From assembly GCA_022561775.1 (NCBI GenBank), contig JADFQO010000008.1, positions 30,878 to 94,877 of the forward strand: a stretch of DNA of 64,000 nt. The letters run 5' to 3'. A model generated the notes under the pieces. That model had not been told where the DNA came from. It was given only the letters and a program-made list of their open reading frames with translations, and did no database searches. The DNA is from Myxococcales bacterium. GTDB taxonomy: Bacteria; Myxococcota_A; UBA9160; SMWR01. A program made the translations under genes and the position numbers. This document shows, piece after piece, positions 51,662 to 59,828 of the stretch (the first letter of the stretch is position 1; each line of letters begins with the position of its first letter).

Positions 51662-52714
51662 TTGCCGAATAATCGCAGTGTGGTGGCAGCACGACATCGC
51701 CGTGAGGACGGAAGCGCTTGGGCGTCGCTGCGCACCGCTCGCGCGGCCTGCGTCAGGGCGATCCTGTTGGCTGCGCTGATTTTATGGCTGCCGTTCGGCG
51801 ACGCGCGGGCCGTGATCATCGAAACGGGCGACGGGACCGGAAATGTCATCGCACCGCCCGATGATCCGGGCTGGGTGAATCTCGGAACGCGGGGAAATCT
51901 GACCGTCGTGTATCTGGGACGCCGCTGGGTGCTAACCGCTAATCACGTCGGAGCGGGAAACGTCGTGTTGGAAGGTCAAACCTATTCTCCCGTGCCGGGC
52001 TCGGCGATCCAGTTCGAAAACCCGGATACCAGTCCGGCCGACCTCATGGTCTTCAAGATCTTCGGAGATCCAGGGCTTCGCCGGCTCGATATCGCCAGTT
52101 TTCCACCGGTGGTCGGTGATCCAATCAGCGCAATCGGAAATGGGCGCAACCGCGGCAGCGCGACCACCTTCATGGGACTAGGAGGCTACAACTGGGGGAG
52201 CGGCCATCGCATGCGTTGGGGCTCCAACGTCGTATCGGAGATCGACATACTGGTAGACACGACGTACAGCTTCGCGGTGACATTCACCGACCCGCTGGAC
52301 CCGAGCGCTACCGGCGACGAAGCCGCAGGCGCAAATGGAGACTCGGGCGGAGGCGTTTTCACCAAGGTCGGAGGCGACTGGTATCTGGCGGGGACCCTCT
52401 TCGCGATCAGCCAGTACACCGACCAGCCGAGCACCACATCGATCTACGGCAACAGGCTCTTTGCAGTGGATCTCTCGTTCTATCGAGATGACATCCTGGC
52501 GGTGATCGAACAGAGGAGCTGTTCAGATGGACTCGACGATGACGGTGACGGCTTTACCGATTACCCCGCAGATCCGGAATGCGTGAGCGCCAACGATGAC
52601 TCGGAATCGATTCCGGCTGTACCCACCCTCGGGATACCGGGGATGGTGTTGCTTATTGGATCGATGCTGCTCGCGTTCGGCGCGCGTTTACGGCTTCGGG
52701 GCGACGCGATTTGA
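51662..52714 (+). CDS. Secreted trypsin-like serine protease with C-terminal sorting helix
   Basis: The 350-residue protein has a long basic signal region with a hydrophobic core (about 30-48, ending DARA), a chymotrypsin-fold domain with the catalytic triad motifs (His95 in WVLTANHV, Asp127 in SPADLMVFKI, Ser228 in GANGDSGGGVF), a Ca-binding-like SCSDGLDDDGDGFTDYP segment common in deltaproteobacterial exoproteins, and a C-terminal VPTLGIPGMVLLIGSMLLAF plus basic tail, similar to IPTL-CTERM sorting signals. It should be cleaved or anchored at the cell surface. The first start is TTG at 51662; GTG at 51680 is an alternative. Confidence 0.85.
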   Translation: MPNNRSVVAARHRREDGSAWASLRTARAACVRAILLAALILWLPFGDARAVIIETGDGTGNVIAPPDDPGWVNLGTRGNLTVVYLGRRWVLTANHVGAGNVVLEGQTYSPVPGSAIQFENPDTSPADLMVFKIFGDPGLRRLDIASFPPVVGDPISAIGNGRNRGSATTFMGLGGYNWGSGHRMRWGSNVVSEIDILVDTTYSFAVTFTDPLDPSATGDEAAGANGDSGGGVFTKVGGDWYLAGTLFAISQYTDQPSTTSIYGNRLFAVDLSFYRDDILAVIEQRSCSDGLDDDGDGFTDYPADPECVSANDDSESIPAVPTLGIPGMVLLIGSMLLAFGARLRLRGDAI

Positions 52715-52768
52715 TCCGCGGAATCGCGCGAAGCGCAAGACCGGAATCGACGCGAAGCGGATCAGAGA

Positions 52769-53077
52769 TCAGCGCTGCTCGAGTCGGCGCGCCTCGGGAT
52801 CGACCCCGGGCGGGCGGTAGCTATAGCCCTGGGTGTTGAGCGCGATCGGATGCGGGCCCTCGAAGCGATCGGAGACGTCCTTCAAGGACACCTCGACTGA
52901 TCTCGCAGCGCCGGCTTCGGGGCTCGGGTCGCAGCTCAGCCCCGAATCGACGAGATTCACGGAGATCACAGCGACCTCGTCGTCCGCGTGCACGGCCCGC
53001 ACGCCGGGCAGGCTGAGCGCCAGCGCGGCCGCAACGGCCAGCGTGCCGGCGCAGCTCTTCCAATCGGGCAGTCTCAT
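52769..53077 (-). CDS. Small secreted protein, unknown
   Basis: The 102-residue product starts MRLPDWKSCAGTLAVAAALA with a hydrophobic core and LPGVRAVHAD, a normal signal peptide with cleavage near residue 32. The mature part (VAVISVNLVDSGLSCDPSPE ...) has one cysteine and no known domain. GGAGA precedes the ATG. A longer upstream frame is a shadow of the FAH gene on the other strand. Confidence 0.65.
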   Translation of the reverse strand: MRLPDWKSCAGTLAVAAALALSLPGVRAVHADDEVAVISVNLVDSGLSCDPSPEAGAARSVEVSLKDVSDRFEGPHPIALNTQGYSYRPPGVDPEARRLEQR

Positions 53078-53248
53078 GGGTGTCTCCGTGGTACCCTTGG
53101 CCTGTCTTGTTCCCAATCGGCGCTTCGCCCCCGGAGCTTGACGCGATTTCGACGCTGCCTGCTTCTGGATTGCCTCGCTGCTGCGCTTCTGTTTGGTGGG
53201 ATCTGCGGGGGATTTGCCGATCGGACGGTTGGATGTACCGGAGGCCCC

Positions 53249-54289
53249 ATGCACCTCGTCACTTTCGAGCGGTCCAGCGATCACAACGCCCAGGACGACG
53301 CCGGCACCCTGGGCCAAGCGGCAATGGGTTTCGAATCCCTCGAACCCGTGCGCCCGGGTTCGCGGCGCCTCGGTGCCGTCCTTTCGGTCGGCAGTTACGC
53401 GGGCTGGGTGGTGGACCTCAACCGCGCGCTCGCGATCAAGCTCGCATACGACGACGTCGGTGCGCCTGAGGTCGAGGCGAACTCGGCCGTGCCCTCGGAC
53501 ATGCTCTCGTTTCTGCGCCTCGGCCCCACGGCGCTGAAAACGGCAAAGATGGCGCTCGACTTCGCAATCGATACACTCGATTGCTACAACGCGCCCGATT
53601 TCCTGCGAGCGGGCGTGGTCGAGCCCGCCAGCCGTGTGAGATTGTGTGCACCTCTGCCGCGGCCCGGAAAGATCATCGGGGCATCCGATGAGGACCTCAC
53701 TCCCGATTCTTCGGACTCGGAAAATCGCGCGGCGCCGGGACTCTTTTTGAAGGCATCGTCCGCTGTAATCGGACCCGACGATGAGATTGTACTGTCTGCA
53801 AACGCGCACCGCGTCTGCTTCCAGGGAGCTCTCGCCGCCGTGATCGGCGTGCGGACCCGGAACGTCGCCGTCGCCGAAGCGCTCGGCTGCGTCGCGGGCT
53901 ATTGCGCGGCCAACGACGTGAGCTCTCTGGACCTCGAAGATGAATCGGTCGGGAGGTCGTGCGACACCTTCGCGCCCCTCGGCCCGTGGCTCGTAACGGC
54001 GGATGAGGTCCCTGACCCCGGAGACCTGGGAGTTCGAGCCGTCGTTTCAGGCGATGTCGTGCAGCTCTCGAGGACGAAGGAGATGCGTTTCTCGATCGCG
54101 CAAATCATCGCTCATGCATCGACGATCATGGCGCTCGAGGCGGGCGATGTGATCCTGGTGGGGGCGCCCTCGGGTGCCGAAGTGGCCGTGAAGCAGAAAC
54201 GTTGGATTCGAGACGGAGACCTCGTCGAGGTCGAGGTCGAGTCGCTGGGCAAGCTGCGCAACTACGTGACGTCGGCGAGGTCGGATTAG
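53249..54289 (+). CDS. Fumarylacetoacetate hydrolase-family protein
   Basis: The 346-residue protein has a FAH-type N-terminal domain (GAVLSVGSYAGWVVDLNRAL) and the catalytic C-terminal domain (PGLFLKASSAVIGPDDEIVL, EALGCVAGYCAANDVSSLDL, DTFAPLGPWLVTADEV, TIMALEAGDVILVGAPSGA). The family cleaves or isomerises 2-oxo acids in aromatic-compound degradation. GGAGG stands just before the ATG. Conserved metal ligands are less exact than in the classic family, so activity is not certain. Its stop overlaps that of the convergent cysH by four bases. Confidence 0.83.
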   Translation: MHLVTFERSSDHNAQDDAGTLGQAAMGFESLEPVRPGSRRLGAVLSVGSYAGWVVDLNRALAIKLAYDDVGAPEVEANSAVPSDMLSFLRLGPTALKTAKMALDFAIDTLDCYNAPDFLRAGVVEPASRVRLCAPLPRPGKIIGASDEDLTPDSSDSENRAAPGLFLKASSAVIGPDDEIVLSANAHRVCFQGALAAVIGVRTRNVAVAEALGCVAGYCAANDVSSLDLEDESVGRSCDTFAPLGPWLVTADEVPDPGDLGVRAVVSGDVVQLSRTKEMRFSIAQIIAHASTIMALEAGDVILVGAPSGAEVAVKQKRWIRDGDLVEVEVESLGKLRNYVTSARSD

Positions 54290-55056
54290 ATCCCCGAACC
54301 CTTTTCTTCCAGGTGGATCCCGCACTCTTTGAGGTCGGAATTCTCCCACCACCAGCGGCCGGAGCGCAGATCATCGCCAGGCCCAATCGCTCGCGAGCAA
54401 GGGTCACAACCTACCGATGGATAGCCCTCGGCGTGGAGGCGATTGATCGGAACCTCGTGCTCCCTCACGTAGTCGAGCACCTGCTCGTGCGACCAGTCGG
54501 CGATCGGGTTGAGCTTCGCGATTCCAGCGTGGGCTCGGTCGATTTCGATCTTCGCGGTCTTCTCGCGCGCACTGCTCTGGTCGCGTCGAAGACCGGTCAC
54601 CCAGCCATCGAATCCCGATAGCAGGCGGTTGAGCGGCTCGACCTTGCGAACCCGGCAGCAGCGTTCGCGCTTCTCGACGCTTTCGTAGAAGAGATTCAAT
54701 CCGTTGTCGCGGACCATCGACTGCACGCGCTCGGCGTCCGGGAAGATGACTTCGACGGTCTTGTCGTAGTGGTCCCGCACGCGGTCGATGAGGTCGTAGG
54801 TGGCCTGCGGGAGGCGCCCGGTATCGAGCACGAAGACGCGAGATGCGGGATCGATCCGATGCATCATGTCGAGCAGAACGAGCCCCTCGCGAGCTCCGAA
54901 CGAACACGAGAGCGTGATCTTCTCGGCAAAATTTTCGAGTCCCCAGATCAAGATCTCTTGAGCGCTCAACGACTCGGCTGCACCAGATTGGATATACTCC
55001 AATATATTGATATTCAACCTGTTTTTTGATTCCTCTGCGACCAACTCAAGCCCCAT
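54286..55056 (-). CDS. cysH: Assimilatory (phospho)adenylyl-sulfate reductase
   Basis: The 256-residue protein has the CysH fold (TLSCSFGAREGLVLLDMM, VFVLDTGRLPQATYDLID), the paired cysteines CCRVRKVEPLNRLL (133, 134) with CDPC (217, 220) that bind a [4Fe-4S] cluster, so it reduces APS rather than PAPS, and the catalytic cysteine near the C-terminus in LKECGIHLE (245). It makes sulfite from activated sulfate for cysteine. The N-terminal 28 residues are longer than usual and AT-rich. No other cys gene is adjacent. Confidence 0.92.
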   Translation of the reverse strand: MGLELVAEESKNRLNINILEYIQSGAAESLSAQEILIWGLENFAEKITLSCSFGAREGLVLLDMMHRIDPASRVFVLDTGRLPQATYDLIDRVRDHYDKTVEVIFPDAERVQSMVRDNGLNLFYESVEKRERCCRVRKVEPLNRLLSGFDGWVTGLRRDQSSAREKTAKIEIDRAHAGIAKLNPIADWSHEQVLDYVREHEVPINRLHAEGYPSVGCDPCSRAIGPGDDLRSGRWWWENSDLKECGIHLEEKGSGI

Positions 55057-55277
55057 GGTCGAATAACGTACTCAATTTCTGCGCATATTCAAATAATAAT
55101 ACAGTTCAAAAATGTTGTATTTTTAGCATTCCTGGAGGATTGCAGCCGATTTCCCACCATGAGGCGTTTTACCCTCAATCTCGCACAGGAACTCGCCGAT
55201 ACTGATTGTGTGACGAATGCCACACTAATACAGAGAATTCTGTGAGAATTGCCACAATCGCAGTGAATGGCTGGGCC

Positions 55278-56537
55278 ATGATTCACAAATCCGCCCCTCT
55301 GTTCACTGTTCTGGCTTTCTCGGCGCTCGTCCCCGCCGCGGCCAGTGCCTCTTTCACTCCGCTCGGGGTCGTCGATGGCCTGAAGGTCAACGGCATTTCT
55401 GCAGACGGCTCCTACATCGTCGGCCAATACATCGATCTGAATGGCGACAAGATCGCCATGCGCTGGGACATCACCGGCTTCGACCCGCTCGAAGACCTGG
55501 GCGAACTGCCCACGGGAAAAATTGAGAGCCAAGCGCACGCCGCATCCGGCGATGGATCGGTGGTCGTTGGGGATTCCAAGGTCGAAGATCCCAACGATCC
55601 CAGCAAGGATGTGAAGGAAGCCTTTGTCTGGGAAGATGGTGTGATGACGGGTCTCGGCTTTCTGGAAGACCCGACCGTCAAATTTGAGAGCGTCGCCACC
55701 GCGGTTTCGGAAGATGGCCTCGTGGTCGCCGGCCGGTCCAAGGTTACAGACCCCAACAACGCCGGTAGAGGCGTCAAAGAGGCCTTCATCTGGGAAGACG
55801 GCGTCATGACGGGCCTGGGGTTCCTCGCCGACGACGGCAACGACTACGAGAGTGAAGCGCTCGACATTTCCGGGGACGGATTCGTAGTCGTAGGCAAGGC
55901 GAAGAACACCGACCCCAACGATGCCACCAAGAGCGTCAAGGAAGCCTTCGTCTGGGAAGACGGCGTGATGACGGGGCTCGGCTTCCTGCAAGACGACACC
56001 AGCAAGGTAGAGAGCGAGGCCACCGCAGCTTCTTACGACGGAACGACGGTGGTCGGCACCTCGCGGGTGGACGACCCAAACAATCCCACCAAGAAGAGTG
56101 CCAAGCAGGCCTTCATCTGGGAAGCAGGCGTGATGACGGGCCTCGGCTTCCTGGCGGATGCAGCCGGACCGTTCGAGAGCAAGGCAACCGGAGTATCAGC
56201 CGACGGATCCGTCGTCGTCGGCGAGAGCAAGACTGCCGCGGGCAAAGAGGCGTTCATCTGGACCGCCGAGTCGAATGAGATGCGAAGCCTACGCGATCTG
56301 ATCGAAGAAGATCTCGGCATCGATCTCACCGGATGGACGCTCGACAAGCCTCCGGTACTCTCGTCGGACGGCGAAACCATGGTTGCCCTCGCCATCAACC
56401 CCGACGGTGACGTCGAAGTCTTCGTCACCTACGTACCCGAGCCCGCGGGCGGCGTCTACGCGGGCATCGTATTGCTCGTGTGGTTGAACCGGCGACGCTC
56501 GGCCAGACTGAAGCGAGCGGGCGCAGCGGCGAGCTAG
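55278..56537 (+). CDS. Secreted HAF-repeat protein with PEP-CTERM sorting signal
   Basis: The 419-residue protein has a signal peptide (MIHKSAPLFTVLAFSALVPA ... ASAS), then four or five tandem units of about 57 residues, each with EAFVWEDGVMTGLGFL and a DGSVVVG-like strand (HAF/beta-propeller type repeats, seen at about residues 90, 150, 205, 265 and 320), and the C-terminal VPEPAGGVYAGIVLLVWLNRRR, a PEP-CTERM signal for an exosortase. It is probably an extracellular matrix protein. The repeats are near-identical in DNA (TGGGAAGA.GG.GT.ATGACGGG) and may recombine. Its TAG stop is the edge of tandem bipartite repeats. Confidence 0.88.
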   Translation: MIHKSAPLFTVLAFSALVPAAASASFTPLGVVDGLKVNGISADGSYIVGQYIDLNGDKIAMRWDITGFDPLEDLGELPTGKIESQAHAASGDGSVVVGDSKVEDPNDPSKDVKEAFVWEDGVMTGLGFLEDPTVKFESVATAVSEDGLVVAGRSKVTDPNNAGRGVKEAFIWEDGVMTGLGFLADDGNDYESEALDISGDGFVVVGKAKNTDPNDATKSVKEAFVWEDGVMTGLGFLQDDTSKVESEATAASYDGTTVVGTSRVDDPNNPTKKSAKQAFIWEAGVMTGLGFLADAAGPFESKATGVSADGSVVVGESKTAAGKEAFIWTAESNEMRSLRDLIEEDLGIDLTGWTLDKPPVLSSDGETMVALAINPDGDVEVFVTYVPEPAGGVYAGIVLLVWLNRRRSARLKRAGAAAS

Positions 56538-56601
56538 CAGGCTGACCCGAATCTCGGGTCAGCCGACGCCGCAAAGTGAATCTGAAGGATTCGCCAGCCA
56601 G
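56535..56601 (+). repeat. Bipartite palindromic repeat, copy 11 (tandem with 12)
   Basis: CTAG at the preceding stop, GCTGACCCG...CGGGTCAGC, linker GACGCCGCAAA, then GTGAATCTGAAGGATTCGC, CCAGCC. Confidence 0.85.
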
Positions 56602-56664
56602 GAGCGTGACTCCAGAATGGAGTCACGCGACGCCGCAAAGTGAATCTGAAGGATTCGCCAGCTA
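56602..56664 (+). repeat. Bipartite palindromic repeat, copy 12 (tandem with 11)
   Basis: GCGTGACTCC...GGAGTCACGC, same linker and the same GTGAATCTGAAGGATTCGC hairpin as copy 11, ending in GCTAG. Confidence 0.85.
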
Positions 56665-56985
56665 GCAACACCCGGAATGAGCGCGCCTTAATCCGCCGCG
56701 CGCGCGAGCCTCTCTGCACTGCGCGGTCTCTCCGCGATGAAACGCGCGAGTTCTGCCTCCGTGGTGGCTGCCGATCTTCCGGCGATCGACGTCGGCCATC
56801 TTCGCAACTCCTGCACTGGCTGCGGTCGTTTTCGGCACGCGATCGCGCCCGGCAGCCGGTTCGGGATGGCATCCATCGAGGCGAGGACGCGTTTCGAAGG
56901 GGCTCGGATGGGCCTCGGGGAGCGGGCATAGGCGGAATCCCGGCGAGGAGGATATCCTCCCGGACCCATCAATTACGGAGAATTT
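56665..56985. other. Intergenic region with no convincing gene
   Basis: Short frames exist on both strands (plus 56737-56931, minus 56688-56972) without recognisable motifs; the minus one ends in a helical EAELARFIAERP segment and could be a small protein but has no ribosome-binding site I can support. ACGGAGAA before 56986 is the ribosome-binding site of the aminotransferase. Confidence 0.3.
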
Positions 56986-58407
56986 ATGAGTTCGAACAGC
57001 GCGGCGGGTCTCGGCGTGTTAGAGGCCGGCGGCGGAACCGAAGACATCCAGGCCAAGGACAACAAAGTCGTTCACCCCTGGGAGAATCTTCAAAACCTCG
57101 GCCGGAACAAGCGACACGTTCTGACCCGCGGCGAGGGCGTCTACGTCTACGACAGCGATGGAAAGCGCTACATCGATGGCCCCGCCGGGATGTGGTGTGT
57201 GAATGTCGGTTACGGCCGACGCGAGATCGCCGACGCGGTCGCAAAGCAACTCTTTGAAATGCCCTACGACAGCCCGTGGTCGTTTACGAACATTCCCGCG
57301 GCTCAACTTGCCGAACGACTGACGGCCTTGACACCTGGAGACCTCAATCACGTAATCTTCACCACCAGCGGTTCACTCTCCGTCGACTCCGCGCTTCGAT
57401 TCGTGATGTTCTACAACGCCATTCTGGGTCGACCCGAAAAGCGCCATATCATCTCGCGACAGGATGCCTATCACGGAAGCACCTACCTCAGCGCGTCCTG
57501 TGGCGGGAAGGAGCGCGACAAGACCTACCAGGTATTCGAGACGGACTTCATCCACCACCTCCCATCGCCGAATCCCTACCGACGGCCGGAGGGTATGAGC
57601 GTCGAGGCGTTTTGCGACGAGAAGGCCGCCGACCTCGAAAACAAGATCTTAGAACTCGGACCGGAAACCGTCGCCGCGTTCATCGCGGAGCCGATTCTCG
57701 CGTCTGGCGGGGTCATCGTTCCGCCCACCGGATACCAGAAGAAATGCCTCGAGATCTGTCGGCGCCACGACGTCCTCTACATCTCCGACGAAGTCGTCAC
57801 CGCCTTCGGACGCTGCGGGCACATTTTTGCGAGCGAGGCCGTATTCGACATCGTCCCGGACATCATCACGACCGCGAAGGGCATCTCTTCGGGCTACGTG
57901 CCGCTCGGCGCCGTCTTCATCTCGGATCGGCTGATCAAAGAGGCGAGCGCGGCTGGTTCGTCCCATTCGGTCTTCGCCAATGGGTTCACCTACTCGGGCC
58001 ATCCGGCGTCCTGTGCAGCGGGTCTCGCGACACTCGACATCATCGAGCGCGAGGGAATCCTCGAACACGTTCGCGATATCACACCCTACTTCCAGGAGCG
58101 ATGGCAGGAGCTTCGCGACATCCCGCTCGTCGGAGATGTACGCGGAGTCGGCTTGATGGCTTGTGTCGAGTGCACGATCGACTCGGACAGTGAAGATGCA
58201 CTCAAGCTCGACTACGAAATCGGAAACCGGATCGATCAACACTGCCAGGAACTCGGCTTGATCCTGCGCCCGATGATCAACATGTGCATCGTCTCTCCGC
58301 CGTGCACGATCACTCGCGAGCAGATCGACGAAATGGTTCGGATCCTTCGCATGGGGATCGAGAAGACGATGGAAGACATGCGAAGGGATGGGCGCTTCAA
58401 GAGATAG
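56986..58407 (+). CDS. Class-III aminotransferase (putrescine/beta-alanine:pyruvate type)
   Basis: The 473-residue PLP enzyme has GVYVYDSDGKRYIDGPAGMW, TTSGSLSVDSALRFVMFYN, AYHGSTYLSASCGGK, DEVVTAFGRCGHIFA and the cofactor lysine in IITTAKGISSGYVPLGA, matching omega-amino acid:pyruvate aminotransferases such as SpuC-type enzymes. It transfers an amino group from a diamine or beta-amino acid to pyruvate. GGAGAAT precedes the ATG. It is followed 27 bp downstream by an LLM-class oxidoreductase on the same strand. Confidence 0.88.
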   Translation: MSSNSAAGLGVLEAGGGTEDIQAKDNKVVHPWENLQNLGRNKRHVLTRGEGVYVYDSDGKRYIDGPAGMWCVNVGYGRREIADAVAKQLFEMPYDSPWSFTNIPAAQLAERLTALTPGDLNHVIFTTSGSLSVDSALRFVMFYNAILGRPEKRHIISRQDAYHGSTYLSASCGGKERDKTYQVFETDFIHHLPSPNPYRRPEGMSVEAFCDEKAADLENKILELGPETVAAFIAEPILASGGVIVPPTGYQKKCLEICRRHDVLYISDEVVTAFGRCGHIFASEAVFDIVPDIITTAKGISSGYVPLGAVFISDRLIKEASAAGSSHSVFANGFTYSGHPASCAAGLATLDIIEREGILEHVRDITPYFQERWQELRDIPLVGDVRGVGLMACVECTIDSDSEDALKLDYEIGNRIDQHCQELGLILRPMINMCIVSPPCTITREQIDEMVRILRMGIEKTMEDMRRDGRFKR

Positions 58408-58434
58408 CATCGCCGCCAATTACGGGAGCGCGCA

Positions 58435-59280
58435 GTGCACTTCGGTCTGACGATCTTTCCCACCGAGTACTCGATCTCGATGGTCGAGCTCGGGCGTGCC
58501 GCTGAAGAGCGGGAATTCGAATCGATCTGGGTCTCCGAGCACTCCCACATCCCCGTCTCGCGCAGAACACCGTGGCCCGGAGGCCCCGAACTCCCGAAGA
58601 TGTACCACGACACCCTCGACCCGTTCGTGGCGCTGGCGGCGGCTGCGTCCTCGACCTCTCGAATCAAGCTCGCGACGGGAATCTGCCTGGTGGTCGAACG
58701 CGATCCGATCCACACCGCGAAGCAGGTGGCCTCGATCGATCAGATCTCTGGCGGTCGCTTCCTGTTCGGGATCGGCGGAGGCTGGAATCTCGAGGAGATG
58801 GAAAACCACGGCACTCGCCCGGAGAGCCGCTTCAATCTGATGCGCGAACGCGTCGAGGCGATGAAGGCGATCTGGACCCAGGACGAAGCCGAGTACCACG
58901 GCGACCTCATCGACTTCGACCCGATCTACATGTGGCCAAAGCCGGCCCAGTCGCCGCACCCTCCGATCCACGTGGGCGGCGGATTTCCGGGCGGCGCGCG
59001 GCGCGCGATTCGCTACGGCGATGGATGGATGCCGATCGGCGGCCGCGACGGCGATATCGCGGAACGACTTCCACACTTTCGCGAGATGGCGCGCGAAGCG
59101 GGGCGGGATCCGGAGAGAATCGAGGTCTCGGTATTCGCAGCAGAATCGAAGCAAGCTGCCCTGGCGCGTCATCGCGATGCGGGCATTTCGCGCGTCGTAC
59201 TGGTGCTGCCGCCGGCTCCGCGCGACGAGATCCTTCCGATCCTCGACAGCTATGCGAGCCTGATGGACTCGGTCGGTTAG
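58435..59280 (+). CDS. Luciferase-like (LLM-class) F420-dependent oxidoreductase
   Basis: The 281-residue protein has MHFGLTIFPTEYSISMVELG, FESIWVSEHSHIP, SASSTSRIKLATGICLVVERDPIHTAKQVASIDQ-like segments, GGRFLFGIGGGWNLEEMENH and a C-terminal LMDSVG, matching the TIGR03619 F420-dependent group. It is 27 bp from the aminotransferase and probably co-transcribed with it; the two could act in turn on one substrate. The GTG start is at 58435. It is not a LuxA/LuxB luciferase subunit by these motifs. Confidence 0.85.
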   Translation: MHFGLTIFPTEYSISMVELGRAAEEREFESIWVSEHSHIPVSRRTPWPGGPELPKMYHDTLDPFVALAAAASSTSRIKLATGICLVVERDPIHTAKQVASIDQISGGRFLFGIGGGWNLEEMENHGTRPESRFNLMRERVEAMKAIWTQDEAEYHGDLIDFDPIYMWPKPAQSPHPPIHVGGGFPGGARRAIRYGDGWMPIGGRDGDIAERLPHFREMAREAGRDPERIEVSVFAAESKQAALARHRDAGISRVVLVLPPAPRDEILPILDSYASLMDSVG

Positions 59281-59783
59281 AGCGGGCTTGACGAGGTCTG
59301 CCGACGCACAGCCGCGGGATCTCGGACCTTGCGCGCCAGCGTCTCGATGGTTTCGCCCAGAGTCGGGTGGATGAGATCCGGTGCAAGATCGCAGAGCGGT
59401 TCGAGTACGAACGGTCGATCGGCGAGGCGCGGATGCGGGACCTCGAGATCCGGGCCGGCCAACTTCCGATCGCCGTAGAGCAGCAGGTCGAGGTCGAGGG
59501 TGCGGGGCGCGTTGCGGTCGGGTCCGCGCGTACGGCCCTGGCTGACTTCGATCGCGAGCAGTCGCTCCAGCAGGGCATCGGGGGTGAGGGTGGTGGCGAG
59601 TTCGATGGCGCCATTCAAATAGGGGCCCTGTGGTGGCGGGCCGACCGGATCGGTCTCGTATAGGGGCGAGACGGCGACGACCTCGACGCCTGCAGTCGCC
59701 CGCAACGCAGCCAATCCCGCCGCCAGGTGCGCGTCGCGGTCGCCGAGATTCGAACCCATCGCGACATAGACCTGCCCTTGCAT
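59277..59783 (-). CDS. folK: 2-amino-4-hydroxy-6-hydroxymethyldihydropteridine pyrophosphokinase
   Basis: The 168-residue HPPK has VYVAMGSNLGDRDAHL, VSPLYETDPVGPPPQGPYLN, the ATP-binding TRGPDRNAPRTLDLDLLLYG and VPHPRLADRPFVLEPL. It transfers pyrophosphate from ATP in folate synthesis. The ATG at 59783 gives the usual N-terminus; one at 59798 adds five residues. It is convergent with the LLM gene (stops overlap by four bases) and divergent from the aminotransferase-lux operon, with about 30-45 bp between starts. Confidence 0.93.
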   Translation of the reverse strand: MQGQVYVAMGSNLGDRDAHLAAGLAALRATAGVEVVAVSPLYETDPVGPPPQGPYLNGAIELATTLTPDALLERLLAIEVSQGRTRGPDRNAPRTLDLDLLLYGDRKLAGPDLEVPHPRLADRPFVLEPLCDLAPDLIHPTLGETIETLARKVRDPAAVRRQTSSSPL

Positions 59784-59828
59784 CGACCCGCAATCCATGA
59801 CTGGATTCTACAGCTACAATCCACCGTC

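Noticed and set aside
55600..56180. Regular DNA repeats that could be taken for a CRISPR or minisatellite
   Set aside because: They encode in-frame HAF-type protein repeats of about 57 residues; spacing and frame fit a repeat protein.
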